Notes: generated from the sequence alone by a model not told the origin. DNA of 64,000 nt from Andrena cerasifolii (GCF_050908995.1 NC_135123.1:15686001-15750000); one strand, 5' to 3'; positions 27,001-42,000 are shown, counted from the first letter of the stretch. Translations and numbers: made by a program.

Positions 27001-30000
27001 GCTATTTCAATATAACTTTATTTTCCTTTTGGTAGTGTGATAGAGCATAACAAACTGAACGTTTCTTATATTTAAAGATTCCTTCTATCTCACACCGCAG
27101 CAAGGTTACATGAAAGAGAGGAAAAAACTGTGATAACTTTGAGGGCTGATTTCACCCCTTCAGAGTGAATTTTCGAAGAAAAAGAAATTGGAATTTTCCC
27201 AACCCGGGAATGTTTCTTTGCGAGTCAAAGTTCAGTTCAAGTGAAAATTCGGTTCTGAAAATATTCTTGGATTGGCTGTCTAACATTCATTTCGGGTTTT
27301 CTCTAAATTATTGTTGAGGAGTGCTTGTCCATTGCTAGTGGAGCAGAATCTTTAATCACTCATAGAAACGTGGAGAGATTGCATGACTATGGTAGTTCGT
27401 TAAGTGAGAATTAATGAGGAATCGATCGATCGATGGAGATGGGATACACAGAGGGTGCAGAATCTGCAATTTATCCACGTAACTGGAATTGGATAGTATT
27501 TCCCAGTATTCCCATTAAGTACACACGATATCGTACATCTTCGACATGGATATGTAACGCACTGTTATCCAGCCAATAGGTCTCGGTTAGGTATTGGTGC
27601 GTATGGACGGCCATCAATGATGCGTGTGATCGCTACTGATCGTGATCGATTGCTTCTAGTACTCATCTCGACGAAGTGCAAGGAGTTTTATATAAATTTA
27701 GTCCATTCCATTCCGATTGCTGTTGATGAATTTGTGAATAGCATGGGAAATTGACTGTTTAAGAGTACAGTTTCAGTATTGACCTTTTATTAAACAGAAA
27801 TCAATCCTCTCGGCGCACCCTGTATTCACAATTGCTGTCACTTTCTATTCTCTCATCTCTGATCCTTGCATTTCACACTTTGCACTTCATGGCTGAGCGG
27901 CTAACACCTTCCCATGGATCTTAAGGTGACGTGTAAAGCGCGTATGCAGACAGGCACGTCGTTTTTAAGTGAATTATGTGCTCCGAAAATATCATGCGCG
28001 GATAATTGCATTAGTCGATGTCGTCGCTGACAGTGATAGCAACAGCAACGACATTAATAGCCTAATATTACGCTGAGGTGAACGCGAGCTGGGTTGAGCC
28101 AAGTGCAACACTTTCAGGATATAACTGCGCCTGGCTAGATGAGTTTCTGCAGAGTTCCGTCGACGTTTCGGTGTTTCAAGGCAGCTCGAGCAAAACCTAA
28201 AAAGATCGTAACTGCCGCGCGTCACTTGCCTAAGCCCCTGAAGTATGAGATTTTATCAGTCAATTGATGCTTGACAGAAGGCGTCGTAAAAATTTCATCA
28301 TGCATAATATCGAGCGAAGATATATATGGTGATTCTAAAATAACATTTTATCTTGAAATTGATTGCTAATTACGTTTAGGCGCGAAAAATATTGGAACTT
28401 GTTCCCAGTGTACTAATGTGGCGCAGTTATACAGTCTTGCTTGAGTCTAAAATGCGCCAAAGTCTGCTTATCTTTATAGTAGCACTAGCTTTACTACTCG
28501 GCTTCCCCGAAATTTAGACTCGAATTTTATAAAAATAATTTCTTTCTTTTTAGTTTTTTTTTTTGTGTAACTATTGTCATATTCATCTGGATTAGACAGT
28601 CATAATGAGGTGACAATGAGGCACGTTTCGTGATCCCAGAGTTTACCGGCTGAAAGTTTTTAGGCGACACACAAACATATAAACTTTCTGCTTTATATAT
28701 GAGGCATTGAGAGCAACAACGGACTAACCCACGTTGAACATTTTTTCCCCCTATTTTATATGATTATAAGGAGGCTGAGTAGTAAGTTTGATAACGTAAA
28801 TAGCTACTTATTGCTACGAATAACCCTTTGAACAAGTTGCAATGAATCAACAGTGTCCAATGACTTACACCTCCTCCAATCCTGCTCCGTGCAAAAAAAT
28901 GTAAAGCACAAACCGTGACAGATGTGCCACTTTTCAGTGAGCTCTGTCGCGGCAAGGAAGGGATTAATTTAAATAAATCGTCGGGAGTAACGAAGTTGTA
29001 CGATTCGGGATTAATCGTGAGTTATCGTCTTCCTAATTCCCCGCGAGGAGTAAATTGTTCGGGCGGGGGCGAGGGCGAAGAAGTGGAGGGGAAATGGGAG
29101 GCTGAAGGGAAGACTTACGGTTTTGTCTTGCAACAAGGATATTCTGCAGTCGAGCATGGCCCTGCCACCGGCCTGAACCGTCATGTTCTTACTCTCCCCC
29201 TCGAAATGGGGGCCCCACCGATGATCGTGATGATGCTGGTGCTTGTTCAGCGTGCTGTGCGCATCGAAAATGTAGTTGAGCATCGGCGCGTCCGTCGGTA
29301 CCGATCGCTTTGCCGCCGTCGTCGATTTCGTTGATGCTGAGTCTGTTAATTGCGGTAGGTCTGCAACAAACGATTGACTCTGTTAACCGGGTGGCAAATA
29401 AACTCGTTACTCGGAAATAATTACACTTTGGACGACATGAGATACTTTCTCGCGATAACTTAGTAATTAAACTCCTGCAAAAGGAGGAAATATATTATGA
29501 GCTTGCATGTAGTATTTGCTGTCACCGGGATCAGTTAATTCGGCTGTAATGTTCAAATGTATGTTTCTAGGATCTACTAGTCTTTCTAAATAACCTGGCC
29601 TTTCAGTCCGAGTTCTTTTGATGACAGTTATCTTATCGAGTAGGTACTATACTGTGGATTTTATATACATATACGTGCAAATCGTCGTATTTATGATAAT
29701 AGTACCTATAAACTTAACATTAATTTTCAACTGAAACGAACCACCTTAGTGATAACTAATTCTGTAGATCATAAGAAACTCCATTACTCTGAATAAAGTG
29801 TCGCAGATGCCATGGGCATCCAGTTTTTAATATATATATATTAAAATATATATTGATATATTAATATATTAACATATATTAAAATACATATTGATATATT
29901 AATATAAAATATATTAATATATTAATATATATTAATATAAAATATATTAATATATATTAATATATATGCACATAAAATATATATTGATATATTAATATAT

Positions 30001-33000
30001 TAATATATATTAAAGTATATATATTGATATATATATTAAAAACTGGATGTCCATGGCATCTGCGACACTTTATTCAGAGTAATGGAGTTTCTTATGATCT
30101 ACAGAATTAGTAATCACTAAGGTGGTTCGTTTCAGTTGAAAATTAATGTTAAGTTTATAGGTACTATTATCATAAATACGATGATTTGCACGCTGCTGGT
30201 CTCGAGGTTTCGCGCGAGTAAGCGAAACATCGATATGGCATAGACCTGATATCTTGCCGCCATATTTATTGTCTCCCGAGATTCACGTTTCCTCATGTTT
30301 GCAACTATTGGACAGGCAATTGGCAGCTGCCAGTGCATATGGCTGTTCGTGTTTGCCCGTAACAGTGCCAATACAGGCGAGGCTTGCAATAACTGCACGA
30401 ATGTGCAAATAGAATGGAACGAATAATTCAGTACCTTTCGCTCACATATTGCGGATGGTACCTATATGTACGTAATTTTACAGCGTGGGTATCCAAATAC
30501 AACAAAACATGCAAACAAGGTTAACTCAAATTGATACGAACTAAGTATTCGCTGAAAATGAACTTACATTTGGATATGACAATTACAATTTGGAAAAATC
30601 TGAATTCGTATCAATTGTTTTTAATTTCACTACATATATGCAATATACAAAATGTTTGGCGTGGAGACCATGACTTAAAAGGGAAGTTCGACAACGCGAA
30701 AATTCAAAAAATCTGAAACTGCAGAAACGTAACTATTTTCTGTTTCGGTAATAAAACAGTCAAGTGTGAAAACACTCTCCGAACGAAATTGTAGGTTTTC
30801 ATATTAACCGTAAAAGATATCGAAGAAAAGTTCAATTTAAAATTTTCTGGCTTTCAACATCTTGCAATATGACGATAAAGAATTGTCGAAAAAAATGGTG
30901 GTGGGGACAAATTTTGAAAAAATAATGTGTTTCACAAATTCTTTATTGCTACTTTGTAGGACATAAAAAACCATTGATCTGTGAATTTAACTTCTATTTG
31001 CAATCTTTTACAATTTCGTAGATATTAAAGTTAATCTAAAAACTCAGTATTTTCTCGAGGGGGTGTTTTCACCCTTAGGACCGTTTTATTGCCGAATCAA
31101 AAAATATTTACGTTATTAGCGCCACTTCAGTTACATTTCTACAAAGTTTCAGATTGTTTGGAATTTCCCGAACTTCCCTTGTTAGCTTCTAACAAGGATG
31201 GGTGAACAACTTCATCTTGTATAAACTTGAACCTTTATACGGAAAATAAACGCGCCGATGAAGAAAATGCTTTGAAAATTGCTGCTAGACTCATCGGCCA
31301 TACACTTTCTCCGGTCTACCGGATGCCAGGTCATTTAATAAGAAACATAAATTTTCATCAGAATGCAGAACATTCGTGTTTGACAATCTTTCGTTGTATT
31401 ATGTCTGAAACAACTAATTTCACAGAAGATAAATCCCTTTAACCCTTGAACCTCGGATCGTTTGACTTAATTCCATTCGTATACACTTAGGGGTAACGTT
31501 TTCAATTATGTTCTCGTCTTGTTACCATCTAAACTCCTCATGCTTCTCAAGAAGTAATGCTAATAATAAATGACACGTGTAGTTTGATATGTGGACGGGT
31601 CAAAATTGACCCTGTGTCTGCCAGTCGAGGATTACACACATTACTCATGGTCGAGTAACACCTCGCTTAGGGAAGTTTCCGAAGTTATCGATCTTGGTGT
31701 CTGCATTACACCGTGCTTTGACTTTAGGCCTCACTATGCGCGCTGTACTAATATGACTCCAGCACCTTAGGTTTTATCTCCAGGTTTGCCAGACATTTCA
31801 GAGACAGAGATTCTCTGAAGTTGTTATACGTTGCCCTTGCTAGGCCTAATGTCGAATATGCCTCCATCATTTGGAGCCCCAGGCATGCTAAATTTATTAA
31901 ATTAATCGAAAGGGTGCAGCATAAATTTTTGAAGTTCGCCTCACATATCCTAGGTAGTCCTATGGATTGAGCCGATCATGATTATGACCCGCACTTGCAT
32001 TCCTTAATATCGCCACTCTGGAAGATCGTAGGCGCATTGCGGACGTGATTTTTCTCTACAAAATTATCAATGGCCAAATAAGTTGTCCTGATCTGTTTGC
32101 CTAAGTTACGTTCAATGCTCCGACGAGGAACATGCGGACTAGGCTTCTCTTTGTTTCGAGTCTACCGAAATGGGTATCAGTATTACACGATTGACCCATT
32201 AAATAGAGCAATGAGTATTGCTAACTTCTGTGGCGTGGACTCCTTCCTGGGCTCCCTTAATTCGGGCAGGACGTTACTACATAGGCATATTAATAACCAA
32301 CACGGTGGTAGGTAGTTTATCTATTCATTTATTTAATTTATTATCTACTTATTATTGGTTAATCTATTGTTCAGACTCTGTAAACCGCACTTGTCTTATG
32401 TATTTTGTATACCATGGGGTTTCCCGTATAATTAATAATAATAATAATCCCTTTACGACTGATGTACCTACTTGAGATTGGCAGTAGAAACGAAGCCAAC
32501 AGAATATACGAAAACGCGAACTATTTATCATCGCATTACCTATCCTACCATCGTGTAACTCAGTTTAATGTACAACACCGTTGATTCACTCCCCACTATC
32601 GTCCCCATAACGACGTACATCTCAGCCATCCCATATCTTTCACAAGCAAATTTCACAGTCAATTGGAGCCTCGCTGAAACGAGCCATTTATTTCATTATT
32701 GCGCAAAACTGGCTCTAGAATACTTCCTCGGAATGCGCCCCCGAGTTTATTGCTCCCCGCGGCTGGCGGAAGGAGAAGCAATACGCGAAACAGGCGAGCA
32801 CGAGTTTGATGCCAGATTGTTGGAGGAGCGCGATATTTCTTCAGTTGCGGCGTCGATCGCGTGCAGCGCATCGGAAAACGATAAATACGTATAACGCTTA
32901 GATATTTGTCTAGCCGTATCCTCGCCGGAGCGGGCACGAAGCGTCACTTAAGTATAAATTTATACGCACGCTAACTCATCGAAAATGTACGCTCACCGTT

Positions 33001-36000
33001 GACTGCCTTATCTTCTTACCTCCCCCACGCAGGCTTCCCTTTTAAATTCTTAATCCTCTCCATCGAGTCAGCTTCGCCTGCAGTGCATTGCGCGAATTAG
33101 TGCACCGAGGTATAAGTGCACGCTTCTTACCCTCGACGGTGCTTCGTTACGTTGCCATCGACGAATTAAGGCCTCCCCACACGAGACACTTTCTCCGCCG
33201 TATATCGGTACGCGTCTTCTCAGAGGGATCTTCCCGTTCTTTCAAAATTCATCGCGATATATTCGCTGAAGTCACCGAGGGGAATTTTCACGCCCCCCGA
33301 ATGCTCCCGCGAAACTCGCGTTCGGGAAACGAATTGGAAGAGGCGTGCTCCAACGGCAGTTCCGACTTTTCCGTTCCGGGCGGGCATTAGCTGCGAGAAC
33401 TTTCGCGAGTGTTTCGCGGAGTCGTCGCGGGGAAGAACGGGACGGGGATAATCCGGAGAAGAAGTCGCGCGTCAAAGGGGATCAGTATGCGGCGGAGCGC
33501 AAAATTCTTTTTCTGTCTTTTTATTCTTCCGACACGATACTCTATCAAGTCTTTGCCCCCTGCGACTTTCCTTTCCCCCTTTCCTCGAAGACACTTCTTC
33601 CTGTACTCCTTCTTTATTTATCCCCCGATTAGACCTACTTAGTTTCCTTTGCCTGCCTTTTTGCTATTCAACTCCATTCTGGTTAGTTAGTGTTCAGGTA
33701 ACGCTTACTGTTTTTCGCGCCCGTGAATTTTAATATTGATTTATGTGCTTCGTTGCTCTGTTGAAGAGGCTGACAAATACACGGATTAAATCTCGAAACT
33801 GAATAAAACAGCTTTGGAAATATGAGATTAGTCGAGACCACATCGAGCTTTAAAATTGCTCGGCTATAAAAAACGGCAAATATGACTTATTCTCCCCTGT
33901 GGTGTTCGTGTCATTTTCTTACCGCCCCATTGTGCTCTTAAAGTTTCATCCCCTGTATCGCTTTAACATCCAGGCATTCACAAATAACGGAGCAATTTAT
34001 TCAGCGGAGCTGAGCTTTCGCCGGGAAGAAAAATCAACGATCGCGTCGGCATGTATCAGAAAGCGCCAGCGTTATTAACGTTCTTGTTCTTTCTCCTAGG
34101 AGAATCGCGTTACGGAAGGGGCCGATATTAACGAGCCGGCCGGACGTCGGCGAATGTAACTGTAATTAGAAATCCTCGTTCTAATTGCCCCGGCTGGAAT
34201 GATATCTTCTTACGTTTCTGAAAGTGGAACGGTACATCGCGATAGTAAAGCCCGGAAGCGAATGAAGCACGTCCATCCAGCCGTTCTCCTTCGCTGCCAT
34301 CCACCCTTCGCTTTGCCTATGCTCATCTATCACTCTGCGTCCGATCTTTTCTCTTTGCTTCCGTCGCGGAAATTTTCCTGCAGCCCGGGGGAGTGGGGGG
34401 GGGGGGGAGGAAAGCTGATCGGGAATTCCGGTGGAATTGTCGAAAGCGTGTCCTGGATACCGGAGTGGAGGCAGCGGCCTCCTTGGTTTGACTTCTCCAG
34501 CCAAATATGAAAATCGTTATACGTCCTATTGACATTGCTATCCGGCCGTGATCGAGCTCCCAGTCTTTCGGCTCCTCGGGTCCTACGTGGCTGGCGGCCC
34601 TGCCCGTACGCGTGACTCGCGTGTGCGAATATTTAAACGGCTGGCCGAATCGATCGACCGAATATTCGCCCGTAGCCGGTCGACGTACCGAGACCCTCGC
34701 GCTTCGAGCTTCCCCTTTTTTAAATCTTTCGTTCAAACACATCGTGATTGTTACCCGGACCGCGCCGTCGGAAGTCGCTCGGTGAAACGTCTCTCGCGGA
34801 CCCACTATTTTCAGCGGCGTCGCACGGATTCGGGGATTGATAGGGCGGACGGTTACCGAATGCAAAGCGGCTCGGTGAACAGTTCTTCGAGTATTCTGCC
34901 CTTGCAGAGATGCAGAGATTCGCGCGGGACTGACGGATGGTGCGCGAAGCAATATTCTTGGGCTACAAGCATGCATTGGGCTGGTATAAATAAATGAAAT
35001 ATTATTTAACAGCGGATCGAATAAAGGCACTTTAACTTTAGATTATTTGAGGAATAAAGTGAATTTTTTTATTCGTCCAGCGTTTTAACTTCAGCGAATT
35101 AACTTAGACTTTAACTTTATTGGACGTCGGATAATTTTCTGGCGCGCGTTCATGCGGTTGAGAATTGGGGATTGAGTGAAAATTATTTGACGTCGAATAG
35201 GGTTTAAAGTTAAAGTTACAGTTGAAGAATTTAGTCGATGCACAAGTTGAAACGCTCGACGAATACAAAATTTAAAACACCTGTTATTAGATGTTTAACC
35301 TTTTGTTTAGAACGAATTAATGTGCTATTCCATTTTTTAAGACCTCGAAACTTTTTGTTTCTATTTCTCATTGCTCATTTATTTCATATTTTCACTATTA
35401 GATGTAGTTTATATTGATTAATTGCAAAGAAATTGATGTGGTATGATTTGAAAGACCACTTCGACTTTGGGAACTCTCCCCTACTTAAACATTGAAATCG
35501 AATAGATCGAGACGCAGAAGTTGATCGCCCTGTTTTACAATATTTTCTTGCGAGATGGAATACACGAATTTTTTTATCAAAAAACTGCGTCTGTAGGAAG
35601 CAGTGCGAGTCGGTTTAACTGATAGCGCGACGTAGAAAGTATTAAGTGCCTTACTTCGCGAAATTAACTGTCGAAGTTCAGGCAAATGGGCGCCTCTGAG
35701 TTGTATAAATATAAAAAACTTGAACCAGCTCGTGACAATGTGGAAGGAAAAATTTTATAGAACGGAAACTCGATTCACGTTAGATATCTTTTTCAGGGAG
35801 CACGTCGGAGAGGTTGTCAAGTGCTGTGACATTGTGCTGAAAAGTTGTGACATTATTCACGACAACGGGGGAGAAATGGGCTCGTGATGAAAATTTAAAG
35901 TATGCTAGACAGTTTGAACGACGTGTACGTGAAAATGCAAAAAAATATTTGAAACAGACGCGTCATGTTTTTCACAGTATTATTCCTTATAAAAATCGTT

Positions 36001-39000
36001 TGAAAATCGTGCTACTATGGACAGAAATGGAAACTTAAATGACACTTTCCTAACTTCCACTGAAAAACAGAATCGAGCCACTTAATTAAGTAACTGAATA
36101 TCATATACAAGACAACATATTTATCCTATTACATTTAGGAGATTTTTAGTTAACCATTAGTAATGCTTTTCTAAATTAAAATTTCTAAATTGCTTTTTAT
36201 AAATGACATACAAATTTTTAATTGTAAATTACTGTTATTATTTTGCTTGTACCTCGTTGCCTGTTCGTTTCTGACTGTACCTTTATTACCATAACTGAAC
36301 AACTCCCACACCTTATCCGTTCCCATTTACATCTGATGTCTCGTAAGTATATCGACGCATTAAGTACTCCAGCAAATGGTCTTGTATCTCCGCTCCACTG
36401 ATCAAATCTCTCGAATTTCTCGAGCAATCACTTCGAGATACCTCATGAATATTTCTTTTCCCATTCGACCGGGAACGGAAGTACAATCACGCTGCTGAAA
36501 TCCTCGTCAGACGCCAGATCTCGCAAGCTTCAATCGACCCATTTTTCGAGTCTTGCAAACACTCGAGACTTCTGACTTAGCGGTTTTTTCGTCTCGGCAT
36601 TGGACGGCGCGCACTACTCTGCTTCACCGTGGGGCAAGCCAAGTTCAGAGGGGAGGGAAGAGACAGCGGCAGGACAATGGTGAAAGGGAAACGCAGATGA
36701 GATTATTTAGGGTTCGATGTCTAAGAACCAATCAGCGATGCCAGTTTTCTGTGAATCAACCGCGGAGTCCTCGGTTGCTGGCTTTCATCGGATACTGTGC
36801 AAATAGAAGGGTTGCGATGTAATTTCAAAAGCCGATTACGATTGCGAAACGGGGATTCACCGTGGAGAAGATCCGATTTCTTTTCGTCGGCAGCGGTACT
36901 CGCTACGTTTTCACTTTTCATGCCTTTCACAGGCCAGTATATCTCCATCGCGATGAAAAACATCGAATCCCTCGCAAATATCAAGTCCAGATGAAGACAA
37001 CCTGTAATTTCCACAAATCCAACAACACTGCTTTTTATTATACGCCTTACTCTGTAAGTTGTAACCAGTCATTCGGTGCCAACAAAAATCAGGCTTTCGA
37101 TAAGTAAACGCGTATAGTACACCATGCGCTGGTTCCACCAATGAGGACACTTTAAAAAATTTCACGTTAAATACCTTGCAAACTATTAATCGTCTACACT
37201 TAAAAACTTATTGAGAAGCGAGGGTAACATCTTGCGAGGTTCGTCCGTCACGCGAGAGTTAAATGCACCCAGCAATTTCTTCTTAGTTACAGAGTCGGTA
37301 AATAATGCGCAGAAAGCATTAATTGCAACTCTAACCACGTATTTAGTACAAAAGTGTCTGGTGTGGACGGAGGGTGGATCGGTCACGCGGTGATGGCAGT
37401 TGTTCGTTGGACGGACGAATTCGGGTCGATTTTACTTTCGTCGTCGAAATTGAAAGGCGCCGCAGTTTCGCCGGCGACGCGTCGTAAATTTCGCAACGGC
37501 CCACAGTGGGGAAATTTCGCGATTTTATGGCCAAAACCATAAAAATAAATTTTTCAATTCGATAAAATAAATGCGAATGTCAATTGAAGAACTAATATGA
37601 GTATCAAATGCCACCAATTTTACTGTTAAATGTTTTAATACAAACACTTATATTGTGATATCCAAAGATCTGAAAATAATTTCAAGGTATGGATTGAATT
37701 CCTGGTGGTGCGTAAGATATCTTTTGTCCTCAAAATAAATGTGTTTCGGTTTTTAATACGTATTTTATACAATTTTTAAAGTAGTGTTTTAGAAATAATC
37801 TTTTCATATAAGAATCAATTTTCAATACATAAAATAGTTATCAATCCCATAATATCCTGCAATGATTTTCATATATTAGAATTATATATATTAAAAATAA
37901 GTTTTGAGGTTTTGACCACGAAAATGGATATACTTCTTCAATTGACATTTGTATAAAATTTGTAAAATTAAAAAATTTCATTTCTATAGTTTTGGCCATA
38001 AAATCGCAAAATTTCCCCACTGTGCGGCCGCTAGTTTCGCGGTGATTACGTATCGGCGGGACGTGCACGCGATATCGTCTTCGTTTGGGCGATACGCGAC
38101 AATGCGGCGTGTCTCCTCGATTCCATCGTCGAACACGGCCGCGCCGTAATTCCGGCGACGGGCACGGCTAACCATGGTAAATAATTCCGATTCGAGGCAC
38201 AGGCCACTCTCATGTTTTATGCATGCAGCCAAGCTCGCGGAGCGCCACGCGTTACACGTCGTTGTAGCTTCTGCTGGAATCACGGATCCCGCCACCACTT
38301 AACGTGTATCGGCCATGCCCTCCCGTGGACGACCTCTCTATACGCTTTGACGTGTTTCCATACCCGTGCATTTAACGCGTTCCCGTCGCCAAGAACACGG
38401 AGTCACGGTGCGATAGGGCACTGGCGGGTTAGTGGCTGCCGAATAACGACACTCACCCTTTTTCGGGATGTAACGCCCGCTGTATTAGCTGCGAACCTGA
38501 GCTAACTGTAGCCCAGCACTGCCACTTTAAGGATGAATTGCAGTGACGATCTTAGGCAATAGTTAATCAATTTCCGAGATATTAATAAGGCTCTTTCCTG
38601 TGGTGGAAACCAGTCAGAAATAGCAGTGGTGTATTTTTATGGCAAATTCAGATGAATTCGCTCTTACTTTTTATTTTATTTTGTCAATTTATTGAATATC
38701 TGATCTTTTATTGTGTGTTGGAATCTACCTGAAATGCAACTGCTAATCAAATTATAATTATTTCACTCTTAATTTTGTAATTATATTTCTCAATATTGCG
38801 TTTTTCATATGAATACATGTTAATATATTATTGAAAGTTAAATAATTTAAAAACTACCGAATCAATTGTTGTACAATTTTTGCAGGGGGTTTTACTATTG
38901 TATAAAGATTTATTAATCAATTTTTAAAGATTCTCGGTTATTTTTAATGTTACTGAAGTTCATCCTTAACTGTTTCTTTCTGCTTTGTAACGTAGTCGCG

Positions 39001-42000
39001 TGGTACGTCAGACTTTGATTATTTATTGGAAAGTTTTAATATGTGTATTGTTTTAATCCTCGATCAAATTTATTCCCTGGTGAAGTAGTTTACATTTATA
39101 TTCAGACTAAGGCACGAAGAAGATTCGTGCCGAAAATCTGGTGGCAGCGTAGCGAATCACGCATCTTGTATATTTTAGCACCGAGTGCTTCGTAGAAATT
39201 TTTATAATCGAAAGGGAGCAATGATTTTGGAAAAGTGGGGAATAACTTTGTGAAAATTGTTTGTTTGATTGGAGTTATTTTAAGCACGGTGTGGGTAACG
39301 ATGAAGTGACAGACCGAAGCGTTTATTATTCGTGACCCACTGTCAGCGTCTCCTTCGTTACGAAAATCGATATCGGTCACCGTTGAATTCCACGTACACG
39401 TATATAAATAATCATGACTGTAAAAACTGAAGGAAATTTCAAAGCCCTGTAGACTAATGCATCTTGAATACGGCATACGCAAGACGTTATCGATCAAGGC
39501 AGTAGTGTATGTCAATATATGCTCAGACCATCAGTCATAGTCATAGTAGAATGAGAGCATAAGGACTAGCAACAAAGTAAATTTTTCATTCGAGGAGATA
39601 GAGACTATCATCATGATGAATTTGAGCCCCTAGGCTAATATCTACCTTTCATCAACGACCGTTAGCATTCATATCTGTCTGTCCACTATTCTAATGTTTT
39701 TCTGCATTTGCGTGACTAACAGTTGTTCATCATACGAATGATCCATGGTCGATGACTCGGCATAAATTTGCACTATCCCTTTCCCTGAGAAATCGAGCAG
39801 TTCGACACGATGAATATTCTGCGTTTTGAGTCAAATGTGCATCGTGTGTTGCAATTTAGTAATTCACCTTGCCCTAGTTTCATCAAATATCCATATGACG
39901 CAATTTGAAAATTGTATAATTTATAAACTAGATGTATACTGTACTTGCTGCATAAGCCACATCGGTTTAAAACAATTAGAAAATAAGATACAAATTATAT
40001 ATATATATATATAAATAATCTTTGTATCTTATTTTCTCGGATTGTACAATCCATTAGCAGCTAATAATCTATATATAATTTTGTCATCTAAGGTATCAAA
40101 CAGTATAAATATTTACTTGATATGCCAGCCGCCTCCTGGGAATATTTCCTTGTTAGTACCTTTTTTACACAAGACACTTCTATGATTGATTCCAGATTAT
40201 CAGTTGTGAGTTAATTGCAATCACTTTATGCAACCGTCTTGAATTGTGCGTTACACGTAACAACAAAAGCCCCGGCAGAATGGAAGTGGCAATCTCTACA
40301 TCGTTACGGGAAACTTTGGTTCCCGAATTACATCGATTTTCCGCCAGTTTTCTGTCAGCGAGAGGATATCGCTTCATAAGCACCGCTCTGGGGCTTTCGG
40401 AGACATTGCGTGGAAAGTTCGAGTTTCACGGCAGTCGCGGGGAGCCGTGTGACGCACACATATGCCCCGGTCGAACGGCGCGGAGTATGATGGTCTGACG
40501 CAACCCCACCCAAAAAGGGGAGACGAACTCGAAACTTAGATGGGACACTGCTTTCGACGAGATCAATTTAACAAATTCGTCTTGGGAGGGAGCGACGGGC
40601 AGCTCCAAGAAATTCTCGTGGGATCAACATCAGTCTAAGTATCCTCCCGGCTTCGACACATGTACCGCCGTGCTGAACACGTCGAAGTACACGTGATAGG
40701 GAATAATCCTACAAAGGAATCCGACGGCATTGCTCCTAAGGATTCGACCACCCACGCGTTTCCTCCGTTCGCGAACTCGTGGCAAACTGTTACTGACTAG
40801 CAAGCGAATGCAACGCGAGATTCATCCATTAAAGAATTCCAGAACAAAGATTGGGATGTAGAAACAGATTGGATACTGTTGTTTTTTATGTAGGGGAGAC
40901 CGGGGCAGATAGTAACAAAAAAGTTTTCACAATTTTTTTCTCAAAAGTGTTTTCCTGAATCAGGAAATAATTTGCGTGACTTACTACTTACAAATGTGGT
41001 GAACTGATTGCGTGAATGTACGCGTGAAAGAAATCTGAAGCTTTGTTACAATGTGCCCCAGTCCGGGGTAAATTGTAACACATCTGTTTCACTTATTTAA
41101 ATACAAATATGAATATCTTCTTCTTCGCTTTCTCTCCTTTCGCCTTTACACTTTTTCTCTATTTTTTGGATTCTCGATTACTTGTTGTTCGTCTAGAGCA
41201 TTTTTTCCCGGTGCGACGGAAAGTAGCAACAAAAAGAATAAACATTTTATAAGCGGAGAAACCAACGCAGGTGAAATAAAATGTTAGATAAAACAATGAT
41301 CCCGATTATTATTGTTTTATCTATAATTTCTTTGATCTGGTATACTGTATGCGAACTTGTTATAACGACAAACAATACTTGGACAAGTGGACCAATACTC
41401 ATAGGCGACAGAGTAGATACGCATGTGTGTATTCGCGTATAATTTCGACGCGATAGCTGCTTCGCCGATCAGTCGGCGCTGTTCAACATTTGTCTCCACA
41501 AAGCCTTTGTTGCTCGCGGGAAGATCGACATGCCTGATTCCTCCGATATTCGAGCACAGTAGCTTGTAATTATAAATCAACCGCTCGATAACACGGCGCA
41601 GATAACATGTACGCGTTTTAAGCGACGCGATCGATCAACGGGAGCATAATGGAACGCGCGGGTTATTGTGATGGACGTTGCCGGCTGGTCTCTTGGTACA
41701 AAAGTTCTGCCTGTTTCCGCGGTTCCCTAAAGTGGCATATGTGCCTGGACAATCGAAAGTTCGAGGCTTGAAAATGGTTTAGAAGGAACGTTTTGGATGA
41801 CGCTCGCTCGTCATAGAGCGGTTGCGAGGCGAATGTGACTATTTGCCCGTTATCGTTTCATATTTGCAAGGGTATTGCTTTTTAAACACCATTTTCGTAA
41901 ATCCAGGTTATTAATTTATTCGTGAATTTCGTGCAGTTATGCTAGCAGGTGTGTGAGAGCCTGTTATTATTTTTTTAACAATATAAAAAACCTATGCCTC

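Noticed and set aside
28915..29334. 139-codon plus-strand open frame
   Set aside because: It is the antisense shadow of the Dpr exon at 29119-29360.
34386..34411. Run of 13 G as a regulatory G-quadruplex
   Set aside because: A homopolymer run is often a sequencing or slippage product; nothing around it supports a function.
34323..35030. 235-codon minus-strand open frame, the longest outside the Dpr gene
   Set aside because: It lies in GC-rich DNA where stops are rare, overlaps an open frame of 149 codons on the other strand, is rich in Arg/Ser/Pro and shows no domain or splice context.
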